From positions 30,694,619-30,758,618 of the forward strand of contig JASFXZ010000001.1 in assembly GCA_032209605.1 (NCBI GenBank): DNA of 64,000 bases, read 5' to 3'. Below, piece by piece: positions 1 through 11,000 of this stretch. Position 1 is the first letter of the stretch, and each line of letters begins with the position of its first letter. Below the pieces are notes generated by a model. It saw only the letters and a program-made list of their open reading frames with translations. It ran no database searches and had not been told where the DNA came from. Origin of the DNA: Mactromeris polynyma (lineage: Eukaryota > Mollusca > Bivalvia > Venerida > Mactridae). The translations under genes were made by a program, and so were the position numbers.

Positions 1-14
1 TGAAAATGCAAATA

Positions 15-507
15 CAGTCGGACCTCGTTTATTCTAGACAACCTTTTTATCCGAATACTCTGTATCATTCGAAGTGAAAGTTATTCCGATGTACCTTCTT
101 ATGCACGTCGAATTGAAATTGGCTATTCGAAACTATGTATGCATAGTTCTCACATCTACAATATTTACGTCCCTTGTTCTGAATTGTCGGCTAATTTGAT
201 AGGCAAATTTTCTTAAAGTTGATGGGGAATATAATGTAAACGATGATAAACTAATCCGATATATAAACATAACTTATTCATTATTCATTATGCTCATACG
301 GGCATTTGGCTCAGTAAGAAACATTCTCTTCGTATTTTCTCAATAATCACATATTTGGAAATTACTCTTATAAGGGCTTATCAGTTTTGCCTCTCAAAAT
401 GGCCAACAGTTAAGAACAAGAGAGGTAAATATTGTAGATATGGGAACTATGTATAATTCGAAATAAATGTTCGGACCCGAAGAATTCGAATGAACAAGGT
501 CCGACTG
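15..507 (+). mobile_element. MITE with CAGTCGGACCTCGTTTATTC terminal inverted repeats, long copy
   Basis: The left end CAGTCGGACCTCGTTTATTC and right end GAATGAACAAGGTCCGACTG are inverted, and TA flanks both sides. The TA target and CAG...CTG ends suggest a pogo/Tc1-mariner-mobilised non-autonomous element. It has no coding capacity. Confidence 0.85.
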
Positions 508-1984
508 TACAATGTATATATATGTATGATTACATTACCTCAAGCTTTGCTGACTTTGTGGTCGGAGAATATTTGTTTTGTTTGTCTCACAACCACTCAA
601 GATAAGACTTTGACTTTTTGGGAAATGCATTCCACTCAAGTGTTTTCTTAATTATGTAGTTTTCTTATCCAATACGTACGTCATGTGACGCATGCAAATA
701 CAAAATGTACATTGTATATAACATAACATGTAGATAAGTTATAACAATCCTGGAAATAAAACAGCTCAAGTATGCAGAGGTACATGTCAATTAAAAACAT
801 TAAGCCACCCTTGGGAGCCTTGAAAACTGGTATTCTTATTGAGGTGGTCCTAATACTGAGGTTGAATAAAGAGCAAAACAGTGATAGTGGATTTAAAAAT
901 TGTTTTCTTAGTTTTGAGGTTGTCATATTTTTGAGGTGGTCTTAAAGTAAGGTTTTACTGTATATATAATATAATGTGTAGATAAGTTCAAATACATTTA
1001 GTTATAAAAATCCTGGAAATAAAAAAGGTTAGGTATATGCGGAGGTACATGTCAATTAAGTAGGTCAACTAATTTTTTTTTACTAAGATATAATTATTTT
1101 CTCGTTTTAAACAAAATACAATTTTTGTTGCAGATTCATGGGTGGCAAACAAAAATAACTATAATTCTTTACCGATATTTCACAAATGCTTATAGACAAT
1201 TTGAACAGAAACTCGCCTGACCTGAATTCTCTCAGAGAAACAACGAAACTTGCTGGATCAAATAATCTAATAGCATTCACCATTGTATATATACGCTTTT
1301 CAAAATTAATAGTTTCTGCAATATTTAAATGCAGATAATAATAACGAAACATCGAAATAGTTTAAATCAAATGTAATATTTCATTACATAATGTTGTATT
1401 GTAGTCTTGAAGTTGCACCACTTCGTTCAATATGGAGTGAGGTTTTACCGAAACATCGAAATAGTTTAAATCAAATGTAATATTACATTACATTATGTTA
1501 TATCGTAGTATTGAAGTTGCACCACTTCGTACAGTATGGAGTGAGGTTTCAGTGGACGGAACGCCGGGATTCAAGAGTCGGCCACCATACAACCTGGCAA
1601 CCGTATATTTTTCTATGATATTTAAAGCGAATTAGAATGCTCGTAACAATATGTCATTCATGCCAGGGCGTGGAGCATTATCGAACATGCAATCAATCAA
1701 TGTTCAAATCCCCTGGCCCGAGTTCCTGGAACCACACCCTTTCAGGTTTTCAGAAACACGTAATTAATCAATTTTAGAATCCCCTGGCCCGAATTCCTGG
1801 AACCACACCCTTTCAGGTTTTCAGAAACATGTAATAATTCATGCAACGTAGCTTCCGTGTAGGCCCAATTACTTCATATCAGTCAAAATAATTTATAGCT
1901 AAGTACGTGATTTTATCCCGGAGTTACCGGGTTTGTAGAGTACTTGGCTTCTTATGTGACCTCACAGCTATCCAAAATGAACTA
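508..1984. repeat. Intergenic DNA with short direct duplications
   Basis: Three sets of repeats are visible. ATCCTGGAAATAAAA...GGAGGTACATGTCAATTAA occurs near 750-793 and 1010-1060. CGAAACATCGAAATAGTTTA with about 100 bp beyond it occurs near 1346 and 1449. CCCCTGGCCCGA...CCTTTCAGGTTTTCAGAAAC occurs near 1710-1770 and 1780-1830. The stretch 840-955 has GAGGTGGTC motifs and ends in GGTTTTACTGTATA, like a MITE edge. No gene seen. Confidence 0.7.
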
Positions 1985-2159
1985 CAGTCGAACCTCGTTT
2001 ATTCGACAACCTTCTATCTGAATACTCGGTATTATCCGAAATAAGAATCAGGTCCCGATAATCGCATGCACGTCGAATTGAAATGGGCTATTTAAAACCA
2101 TGTATTATTCGAAATACAATTTCGGACCCGATGAATTCGAATGAACCGAGGTCCGACTG
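1985..2159 (+). mobile_element. MITE, same family, short 175-bp copy
   Basis: CAGTCGAACCTCGTTTATTC and GAATGAACCGAGGTCCGACT form the ends, flanked by TA. The interior shares CACGTCGAATTGAAAT and TTCGGACCCGA with the long copy. Confidence 0.88.
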
Positions 2160-2733
2160 TACGAATGTTTATTTGCATGAACTGCAAGGACAAACGTAGA
2201 GCGTTATCTCTGAAGGTCAAGTTCAGCGGTTTCAAGTTCACCAAACTGTTTGGTTATCACATCTATCTGCGATATGAAACATGATAAAATGGTGTGAAAA
2301 ATAGCGAGACATTTTTTGAACTCGTGAGTATAGTTCATAACTGTAACAGCGCAAATATGTAGGACGTTTTATATCCGCTAACTAGAACGACTCTGTGTGT
2401 TTTGTTTTCTCCACTTGTAGTTCGTTCAGAAATTTCACGGAGTGTATGTTTATGCTCGTTTTTTCTAGCGTCAACACTTACACTGAACACATTTTCTAAA
2501 CGTCCATGTAATAAAATACAAATTGAAGAAAAAGGCTTTATATGCCGACTTAAAATTTGACATTCTAGCATTATACATAGTACTCTATCGACTTTCACAA
2601 AGAAAATTTATCGTCATGGTTTACTACGCGTGGCAGTGAGTACGATTTTCAACTTTTGGCACGAGGATCACGTGTACTGTGTAGTAAGCGGTGAATTTCA
2701 TTTCAATGCAATCCCAACACGAAAACAGAAAAT

Positions 2734-3043
2734 ATGGCGATAAAGACCACTGAAGAACGCGCCAAGGCCGTCGGAATTATTAATGCTGGTACTCTGATTC
2801 GACAGGTATAACTAACTCTTGATCAATTAATTAATCAATTCAAATAGAATTTGGAAAATAAATATAAACAAATATGCTTTTTGTAATATTGACCACTTTT
2901 TATTAATATTTCAGGTTGCCAGTCTGTCCAATAGGATACAAATGTATACATTTGTTTCTGTTCTTATTTTCGGCGAAATACCAAGTGGACGTTTTGAAAT
3001 TGTGTTCAGTGTATATAGAAAAGCCTTTAAAACAATGTTATAA
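2734..3043 (+). CDS. Possible two-exon small gene or transposase N-terminal fragment
   Basis: ATG opens MAIKTTEERAKAVGIINAGT LIRQ (2734-2805) ending at a GTATAACT donor. TTAATATTTCAG at 2903-2914 could join, in phase, VASLSNRIQMYTFVSVLIFG and more to a stop at 3043. The N-terminal part resembles the first helices of Tc1-like transposase DNA-binding domains ('RAKAVGxxxAGxxxRQVA'), but the second exon does not continue that fold. It could be a decayed transposon piece or a chance match. Confidence 0.25.
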
Positions 3044-3571
3044 ACCCAATTCGATAAGGCTTTACCGATTAATCCATTGTACTGGGTATAGGATTGGAAG
3101 GTTTGTTTGAATCATGTGATATTATTTCAACTCGCAGGAAATAGGTTGTATACAACACCCCTATAATCGATATTTAGGTAAACAAGATAATGAAAGAAAT
3201 AGCGTATTTGAGTTATACGTCAGGTATTAGCAATAATCATATCATTGTTGCCATTATCATCCTGATAGTTAAGTGCTCGTAACGGTTAACCTAAATTCGG
3301 ATAAAATATACAACTATCCTATTGTTCGGAGTTGTTGGCGGAAACAACGATTTTTTTGGTATTGCCCCGGACGTCTGCATTTTATATAGGTATTTGATAG
3401 AATTCCAATGTAATAATTTAGTTACTTTTCTGGCGCATAAATCAGTAGGATAAACTAAGTATATACTGTAAACTTTCACTTAAAACCGCTTTGAAATGAA
3501 GACCATCTCATTAATTAAAAAGAAACTCATTTCTGTGGACAGACTTTTGTCTAAGGCCAACTTACTTCGGA

Positions 3572-3846
3572 CGGCGGTGGTCTTATTGTTATTATTGTTG
3601 TATGGTTAAGTATCACTAAGCTTGGGTTTGTACATATATATCAATTGTAAACTTCATTAAGAAAGTATCCAGACAAATGGTAGTGGGGTCGATCCTCATC
3701 TAATTGCTTCGGAAGACGGTGGTCTTAATGTTATTATGGTTGTATGATTAAGTATCACTAAGCTTGGGTTTGTACATATGTATCAATTGTAAACTTCATT
3801 AAGAAAGTATCCAGACAAATGGCAGTGGGGTCGATCCTCACCTAGT
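3572..3846 (+). repeat. Tandem duplication, about 137-bp unit
   Basis: GGTTAAGTATCACTAAGCTT and ATCCAGACAAATGG...GTGGGGTCGATCCTCA occur twice in order (3572-3708 and 3709-3846) with a few substitutions. Confidence 0.9.
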
Positions 3847-3925
3847 TGTCTATCATGCCTCACAACTCAGTGGATGCAAATGAAACTAGTCTAGCAGTAA
3901 AGACACTGATGCAACTGATGACTAA

Positions 3926-4102
3926 CTGTCAGACCTGGTTCATTCGAATCATGGTGTCCGAAATTTTATTTCGAATTGTACATGTACATATGTATATGAT
4001 TTCGAATAGCCCATTTCGAGATACATCGGGACCTGATATTTATTTCGGATCAAATCAAGTTTTCGGGGATATGAGGTTGTCAAATAAACATGATCCGACT
4101 TG
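3926..4102 (-). mobile_element. MITE, same family, degraded inverted copy
   Basis: CTGTCAGACCTGGTTCATTC and ATAAACATGATCCGACTTG are diverged ends. The interior (GTGTCCGAAATTTTATTTCG, GGGACCTGATATTTATTTCG) matches the reverse complement of the 175-bp copy. Confidence 0.7.
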
Positions 4103-4215
4103 TATTTAATGACCAGTCGATTTTTTAAGACCCGACAAATTGCCCCAAACACATATACTTTTTTGTAATCGGGGGGGGGGGGATGTTCGTTCTATCGCCA
4201 CAGTGCTTAATATCG

Positions 4216-4320
4216 AGATGGTTTTAATATTGATGTGGTCTTAATATTGAGGGGGTCTTAATACTGAGGTGGTCTTAATATTGAGGGGGTCTTAATATTG
4301 AGGTGGTCTTAATATTGAGC
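4216..4320 (+). repeat. Short minisatellite, GGTCTTAATATTGAGGTG units
   Basis: About six imperfect 18-bp units of GTCTTAATATTGAGGTG or GAGGGG, just after a G10 run at 4170-4181. Similar motifs at 840-945 suggest a shared parent element. Confidence 0.85.
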
Positions 4321-5632
4321 TTATACAAAGAGCAAATCAGTGAAAAATTACTCAAAATTGTGTCATTTTATGACACTAGATAATTAACGCGATATTTAAG
4401 TGATTATCACGAAACAATTCGCGAACGTTATCATGCTAACTTGTGGCAGTTATATCCCACCATACTTTAGACTTTTGCAGTCATGTGAAATTTCAAGAGT
4501 CACGTAGTACTTGGTGTTGGCATCGATTTGATTTGAGCTATGCTTGGAACCAGTCAAATTTATGCGCGAAAGTTGCAAATCATGCTTTCAGCAATTTCCG
4601 AGCGCGATATGCTAATTCTACTGATAAGGGAGATAACCACTGCGGGTAGATTTAAATGATTTATACACATTTACTCCCCTTTATTCGTGCGAAAAACACG
4701 GATGAATCCATTCGGAGTTTCTCTGCTAAAACGCCTATTTAGAACATCAGTAATGCTGCACGTCTATCTTGCGGTGACTGCACCAGATGCATATTTATTC
4801 TGCGGTGGTTGCAAGATCGCCGTACAACCAAAGTACTTGCACTGTGCAAACAAGGCTAGGTGACCGCATACCATACGGAAAACTTGCGCTCGCTGTAGAG
4901 CGGAAGAACGTTCATCATGGCATGTATACTTTTTGCCTCGTAGTAAACAAGGACGGTCTGTACTGGGGAAAACATCATTCAGTCGCCTGCACTATTCAAG
5001 CGCACAATTATTAGAAGCAATACAAATAGGTCCTAAAGGACGAAGCAGAAAAATCAAAATCAAGTAGGGCAACGGAGGAGACGGAAGTGGAGTCTGCGAT
5101 CTAAGACCAGGAGGCAGAAGCGCCTTTTTGGTTCTCCTGTGGTGCCGCCGCAATCGAGGTGGTAAGATCGGAACCGGCATCCTCAAGACAGTGTTCTTGA
5201 AGCCGAAATAGCCTTTTGTACTCGCCTGGTGTATATATACACTCGAAATATTCGCACGTGACTAGAGAAGGTCAAGTTCGCACTACGTGCGAACATCACA
5301 TGGGCTTCTTATAGTCGTCTTACGAAGCTGTGCGGAGTCGTACACGGCAGTGCGGAGCCGCACCTTGTCGTACATCAGTTCCAGTCACCTGCACGGGGCT
5401 GTACGTTCAACTTGCGGGTATTATGTTGGTGTTTCGTGCGGACGCTGCAAGACACCCACAATGGCCCGTACGGCGAACGTAAGTTGCCTGTAGACTTTCT
5501 GTACAGACGTGTCTAATCGCAAGGAACCGTAGATATTTGCCCGCAACCCGACAGCAGCTGCGGAAACGTACGTGCAAAAAAACACACGGTGAGTTGTGAC
5601 CGAGGCATAACGTCAGTGAAGATAAAAATGTA
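4321..5632. other. Unassigned DNA
   Basis: Less AT-rich than its surroundings. Open frames are short on both strands and none shows family motifs or a convincing splice set. TGCGGTGACTGCACC...GCGGTGGTTGCAAG and GTGCGGAGTCGTACACGGCA repeats give a low-order repetitive character near 4770-5460. Confidence 0.5.
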
Positions 5633-5930
5633 AAAAGGAAATATCCTGAAAAAAGATAGTTGGTGCAATTTGAAGGTTAAGACTTGTTGTGCAACATACA
5701 CAAATTGCCGAGATGTAACGATTGCTGGTCACTCCAGATCCAAAATGGATTTTGGTAAATTCACCGGTAAAGTAACGTACCCTTTATCGAAAGGTTAACC
5801 AATCCGCGTCAAGGTTACACACGTTGTTCGGTTGAAGAGAAATTGCCTTGGTGGTTAACGTAAGATTTGATTGGAATACATAACACTGATATGTAAATAC
5901 GTAGCAAGCCATGTTAGTACAACTGCGCCG
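5633..5930 (+). mobile_element. Dispersed repeat 'GGTCGGCGCAAC ... GCTGCGCC', copy 1 (internally deleted)
   Basis: It starts AAAAGATAGTTGGTGCAATT and contains CGTCAAGGTTAC, GAAGAGAAATTGCCTTGGTG and GTTAACGTAAGATTTGATTG, ending in AACTGCGCCG. The ends GGCGCA and TGCGCC are inverted. Other copies lie near 24.3, 32.8 and 48.3 kb. Confidence 0.75.
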
Positions 5931-6032
5931 AAAAAATGGTATGACGTGCACTGTTGTATCAGTCGTCCAGCAGTGATATCTCCAACTTAGGCAACCACTC
6001 TTATTGAACAGATTCATTTGGTAGTTATGCAA

Positions 6033-9000
6033 TTGTGTGTTGTTTAAGTTGAGATGTTTGTCTATATTGTTATAGTTGAGATGTGAATCTGTGTTGTTTT
6101 AGTTTAGATGTATGTCTAAGTAGTTCTAGTTGAGATGTATGTATATGTTGTTTTAGTTGAGATGTATGTCCATGTTATTTTAGTTTAGAAGTATGTCTAT
6201 GTTGTTTTAGTTGAGAAGTATGTCCATGTTGTTTTAGTTGAGATGTATGTCTATGTTGTTTTAGTTAAGAAGTATGTCTATGTTGTTATAGTTGAGATGT
6301 ATGTCTATGTTGTTTTAGTTGAGATGTATGTCCATGTTGTTTTAGTTGAGATGTATGTCTATGTTGTTTTAGTTAAGAAGTATGTCTATGTTGTTTTAGT
6401 TGAGATGTATGTCCATGTTGTTTTAGTTGAGATGTATGTCCATGTTGTTTTAGTTGAGATGTATGTCTATGTTGTTTTTGTTGAGATGTATGTCCATGTT
6501 GTTTTAGTTGAGATGTATGTCCATGTTGTTTTAGTTGAGATGTATGTCCATGTTGTTTTAGTTGAGATGTATGTCCATGTTGTTTTAGTTGAGATGTTGG
6601 TCTACCTCGTTTTAGTTGAGATGTATGTCTACGTTGTTTTAGTTTAGATGTATGTCTATGTTGTTTTAGTTGAGATGTATGTCTATGTTGTTTTAGTGGA
6701 GATGAATGTCTACGTTGTTTTAGTTTAGATGTATGTCTATGTTGTTTTAGTTGAGATGTATGTCTATGTTGTTTTAGTGGAGAAGTATGTCTATGTTGTT
6801 TTAGTTGAGATGTATGTCTATGTTGTTTTAGTTGAGATGTATGTCTATGTTGTTTTAGTGGAGAAGTATGTCTATGTTGTTTTAGTTGAGATGTATGTCT
6901 ATGTTGTTTTAGTTGAGATGTATGTCTATGTTTTTTTAGTTGAGATGTATGTCTGTGTTGTTTTAGTTGAGATGTATGTCTATGTTGTTTTAGTGGAGAA
7001 GTATGTCTATGTTGTTTTAGTGGAGATGTATGTCCATGTTGTTTTAGTGGAGATGTATGTCTATGTTGTTTTAGTTGAGATGTATGTCTATGTTGTTTTA
7101 GTTGAGATGTATGTCTATGTTGTTTTAGTTGAGAAGTATGTCTATGTTGTTTTAGTGGAGAAGTATGTCTATGTTGTTTTAGTGGAGATGTATGTCTATG
7201 TTGTTTTAGTGGAGAAGTATGTCTATGTTGTTTTAGTTGAGATGTATGTCCATGTTGTTTTAGTGGAGATGTATGTCTATGTTGTTTTAGTGGAGATGTA
7301 TGTCTATGTTGTTTTAGTGGAGAAGTATGTCTATGTTGTTTTAGTGGAGATGTATGTCTATGTTGTTTTAGTGGAGATGTATGTCTATGTTGTTTTAGTG
7401 GAGAAGTATGTCTATGTTGTTTTAGTGGAGATGTATGTCTATGTTGTTTTAGTGGAGAAGTATGTCTATGTTGTTTTAGTTGAGATGTATGTCCATGTTG
7501 TTTTAGTGGAGATGTATGTCTATGTTGTTTTAGTGGAGAAGTATGTCTATGTTGTTTTAGTTGAGATGTATGTCCATGTTGTTTTAGTGGAGAAGTATGT
7601 CTATGTTGTTTTAGTGGAGAAGTATGTCTATGTTGTTTTAGTTGAGATGTATGTCCATGTTGTTTTAGTGGAGATGTATGTCTATGTTGTTTTAGTGGAG
7701 ATGTATGTCTATGTTGTTTTAGTTGAGATGTATGTCTATGTTGTTTTAGTGGAGATGTATGTCCATGTTGTTTTAGTGGAGATGTATGTCTATGTTGTTT
7801 TAGTTGAGATGTATGTCTATGTTGTTTTAGTGGAGATGTATGTCTATGTTGTTTTAGTGGAGAAGTATGTCTATTTTGTTTTAGTGGAGATGTATGTCTA
7901 TGTTGTTTTAGTTGAGATGTATGTCCATGTTGTTTTAGTTGAGAAGTATGTCCATGTTGTTATAGTTGAGAAGTATGTCTATGTTGTTTTAGTTGAGAAG
8001 TATGTCTATGTTGTTTTAGTTAAGATGTATGTCTATGTTGTTTTAGTTGAGAAGTATGTCCATGTTGTTTTAGTTAAGATGTATGTCTATGTTGTTTTAG
8101 TTGAGAAGTATGTCCATGTTGTTTTAGTTAAGATGTATGTCTATGTTGTTTAGTTGAGAAGTATGTCCATGTTGTTTTAGTTAAGATGTATGTCTATGTT
8201 GTTTTAGTTGAGAAGTATGTCCATGTTGTTTTAGTTAAGATGTATGTCTATGTTGTTTTAGTTGAGAAGTATGTCCATGTTGTTTTAGTTAAGATGTATG
8301 TCTATGTTGTTTTAGTTGAGATGTATGTCCATGTTGTTTTAGTTGAGATGTATGTCCATGTTGTTTTAGTTGAGATGTATGTCCATGTTGTTTTAGTTGA
8401 GATGTATGTCTATTTTGTTTTAGTTGAGATGTATGTCTATGTTGTTTTAGTTGAGAAGTATGTCCATGTTGTTTTAGTTGAGATGTATGTCCATGTTGTT
8501 TTAGTTGAGAAGTATGTCCATGTTGTTATAGTTGAGATGTATGTCTATGTTGTTATAGTTGAGATGTATGTCTACGTTGTTTTAGTTTAGATGTATGTCT
8601 ATGTTGTTTTAGTTGAGATGTATGTCTATGTTGTTTTAGTGGAGATGAATGTCTACGTTGTTTTAGTTTAGATGTATGTCTATGTTGTTTTAGTTGAGAT
8701 GTATGTCTATGTTGTTTTAGTGGAGAAGTATGTCTATGTTGTTTTAGTTGAGATGTATGTCTATGTTGTTTTAGTTGAGATGTATGTCTATGTTGTTTTA
8801 GTGGAGAAGTATGTCTATGTTGTTTTAGTTGAGATGTATGTCTATGTTGTTTTAGTTGAGATGTATGTCTATGTTTTTTTAGTTGAGATGTATGTCTGTG
8901 TTGTTTTAGTTGAGATGTATGTCTATGTTGTTTTAGTGGAGAAGTATGTCTATGTTGTTTTAGTGGAGATGTATGTCTATGTTGTTTTAGTGGAGATGTA

Positions 9001-9975
9001 TGTCTATGTTGTTTTAGTGGAGATGTATGTCTATGTTGTTTTAGTTGAGATGTATGTCCATGTTGTTTTAGTTGAGAAGTATGTCCATGTTGTTATAGTT
9101 GAGAAGTATGTCTATGTTGTTTTAGTTGAGAAGTATGTCTATGTTGTTTTAGTTAAGATGTATGTCTATGTTGTTTTAGTTGAGAAGTATGTCCATGTTG
9201 TTTTAGTTAAGATGTATGTCTATGTTGTTTTAGTTGAGAAGTATGTCCATGTTGTTTTAGTTAAGATGTATGTCTATGTTGTTTAGTTGAGAAGTATGTC
9301 CATGTTGTTTTAGTTAAGATGTATGTCTATGTTGTTTTAGTTGAGAAGTATGTCCATGTTGTTTTAGTTAAGATGTATGTCTATGTTGTTTTAGTTGAGA
9401 AGTATGTCCATGTTGTTTTAGTTAAGATGTATGTCTATGTTGTTTTAGTTGAGATGTATGTCCATGTTGTTTTAGTTGAGATGTATGTCCATGTTGTTTT
9501 AGTTGAGATGTATGTCCATGTTGTTTTAGTTGAGATGTATGTCTATTTTGTTTTAGTTGAGATGTATGTCTATGTTGTTTTAGTTGAGAAGTATGTCCAT
9601 GTTGTTTTAGTTGAGATGTATGTCCATGTTGTTTTAGTTGAGAAGTATGTCCATGTTGTTATAGTTGAGATGTATGTCTATGTTGTTCTAGTTGAGATGT
9701 ATGTCTACGTTGTTTTAGTTGAGATGTATGTCCATGTTGTTTTAGTTGAGATGTATGTCCATGTTGTTTTAGTTGAGATGTATGTCTATTTTGTTTTAGT
9801 TGAGATGTATGTCTATTTTGTTTTAGTTGAGAAGTATGTCCATGTTGTTATAGTTAAGATGTTGGTCCACCTCGTTTTAGTTGAGATGAATGTCTACGTT
9901 GTTTTAGTTGAGATGAATGTCTATGTTGTTTTAGTTGAGATGTATGTCTATGTTGTTTTAGTTGAGATGTATGTC
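6033..9975 (+). repeat. 27-bp minisatellite, about 146 units, with higher-order duplications
   Basis: The unit is GTTTTAGTTGAGATGTATGT followed by CTATGTT, with variants (GTGGAG, GAAGTATG, TCCATG). Because 27 is a multiple of three, the plus strand is open for long runs as MYVYVVLVE nonapeptides, broken by TAG variants and a 26-bp unit. Sequence around 6637-7030 recurs 1,943 bp downstream. Sequence around 7900-8570 recurs 1,133 bp downstream. I see no promoter, splice sites or non-repeat coding flank, so I do not call a protein. Confidence 0.97.
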
Positions 9976-9984
9976 TAGTATACT

Positions 9985-11000
9985 AACCTGCTCTTCAAGA
10001 AGTAACCGCTAACTTTCCCACAGGAACCAGACGTTGAGGACAAATGTATCATGTACAGTTAAACTGTCATGGAGAATATATGCATCGTTCGTAGGTTCGA
10101 ATCTATGGTATCAAGTATGTTCTATCGACTGAGCCCATCTGAGCGAGTTCAATCGCTATGGAAACTCATGACTTTCACCTGAACATATCAGATGCATCGA
10201 CTAACATTGATAATACTCATTAATATATGTGACATTTAAAATATTGAATCAGGCTTCTTAATATGTGATAATAATAACTATATGAAAAATATTACAACTA
10301 CATAATTAACTAGAACATTATGTGGTTATAATGTTAAAAAACTAGATAACTACTTAATTGACTAGAAAGTTGTTTTGTCAACTAGATAAGTATGATGATA
10401 AATTTTCGTACATGATAAATATCTAAACACGAAAACGTGCCCACAATTGCCACAACTTTACCCTCAAGGCTTTCCGAATGGACAATCAATCTATTTTAGA
10501 TAAGTGTAAAGTAGTTAACGCGATACATATCTAGTTCACTACATGATTATCTATACAAATGTATAATTAAGTGGTGAACGAGTTAAGTATCTTGTTAACT
10601 ACATACTTTTCTAGTTAATTATCTATTTTAAAAAAACTAGATAGGTAACGCATAAGCTTTATACGTTTTATGTAACTGTTAAGTAGTTAACGCGATAAGT
10701 ATTTAGTTAACTACATAATTTCTAGTTAATTAAGTGGTTAACGAGTTTAGTATCTAGATATCCAATGAACGTGATAATTAACTAGGAAAGTATGTAGATA
10801 TTTAACTAGTTAGCCTCTTAATTAACTACACCATAATGCGGTTAACTAGATACTTAACTCGGTTACCACTTAATTAACTAGGCAATTATGTAGTTAATTT
10901 TGTAGATAACTGATGGCAGAAATAAGCCATCATAGACAACAAATCAGTTTCTTGTTACAATTTATTTTCAGTTAGATAAATCAGTTACAGAAGAGTACAA
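9985..11000. repeat. AT-rich inverted-repeat region, CTAGTTAA motifs
   Basis: From about 10290 to 10910 the sequence is built of TTAACTAG/CTAGTTAA and ACTACATAATT motifs. Two 36-bp arms, 10722-10757 (CTAGTTAATTAAGTGGTTAA start) and 10846-10881, are near-perfect inverted copies and could form a hairpin. A palindromic MITE is likely. The stretch 10085-10110 has a GGTTCGAATCT box-B-like motif. Confidence 0.7.

Noticed and set aside
6243..9978. Five long plus-strand open frames encoding MYVYVVLVE repeats
   Set aside because: They are translations of a 27-bp minisatellite whose length preserves frame; no start context, splice sites or non-repeat protein sequence.
10085..10115. GGTTCGAATCT motif as a tRNA gene
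   Set aside because: No box A, cloverleaf or anticodon arm at the right distance.
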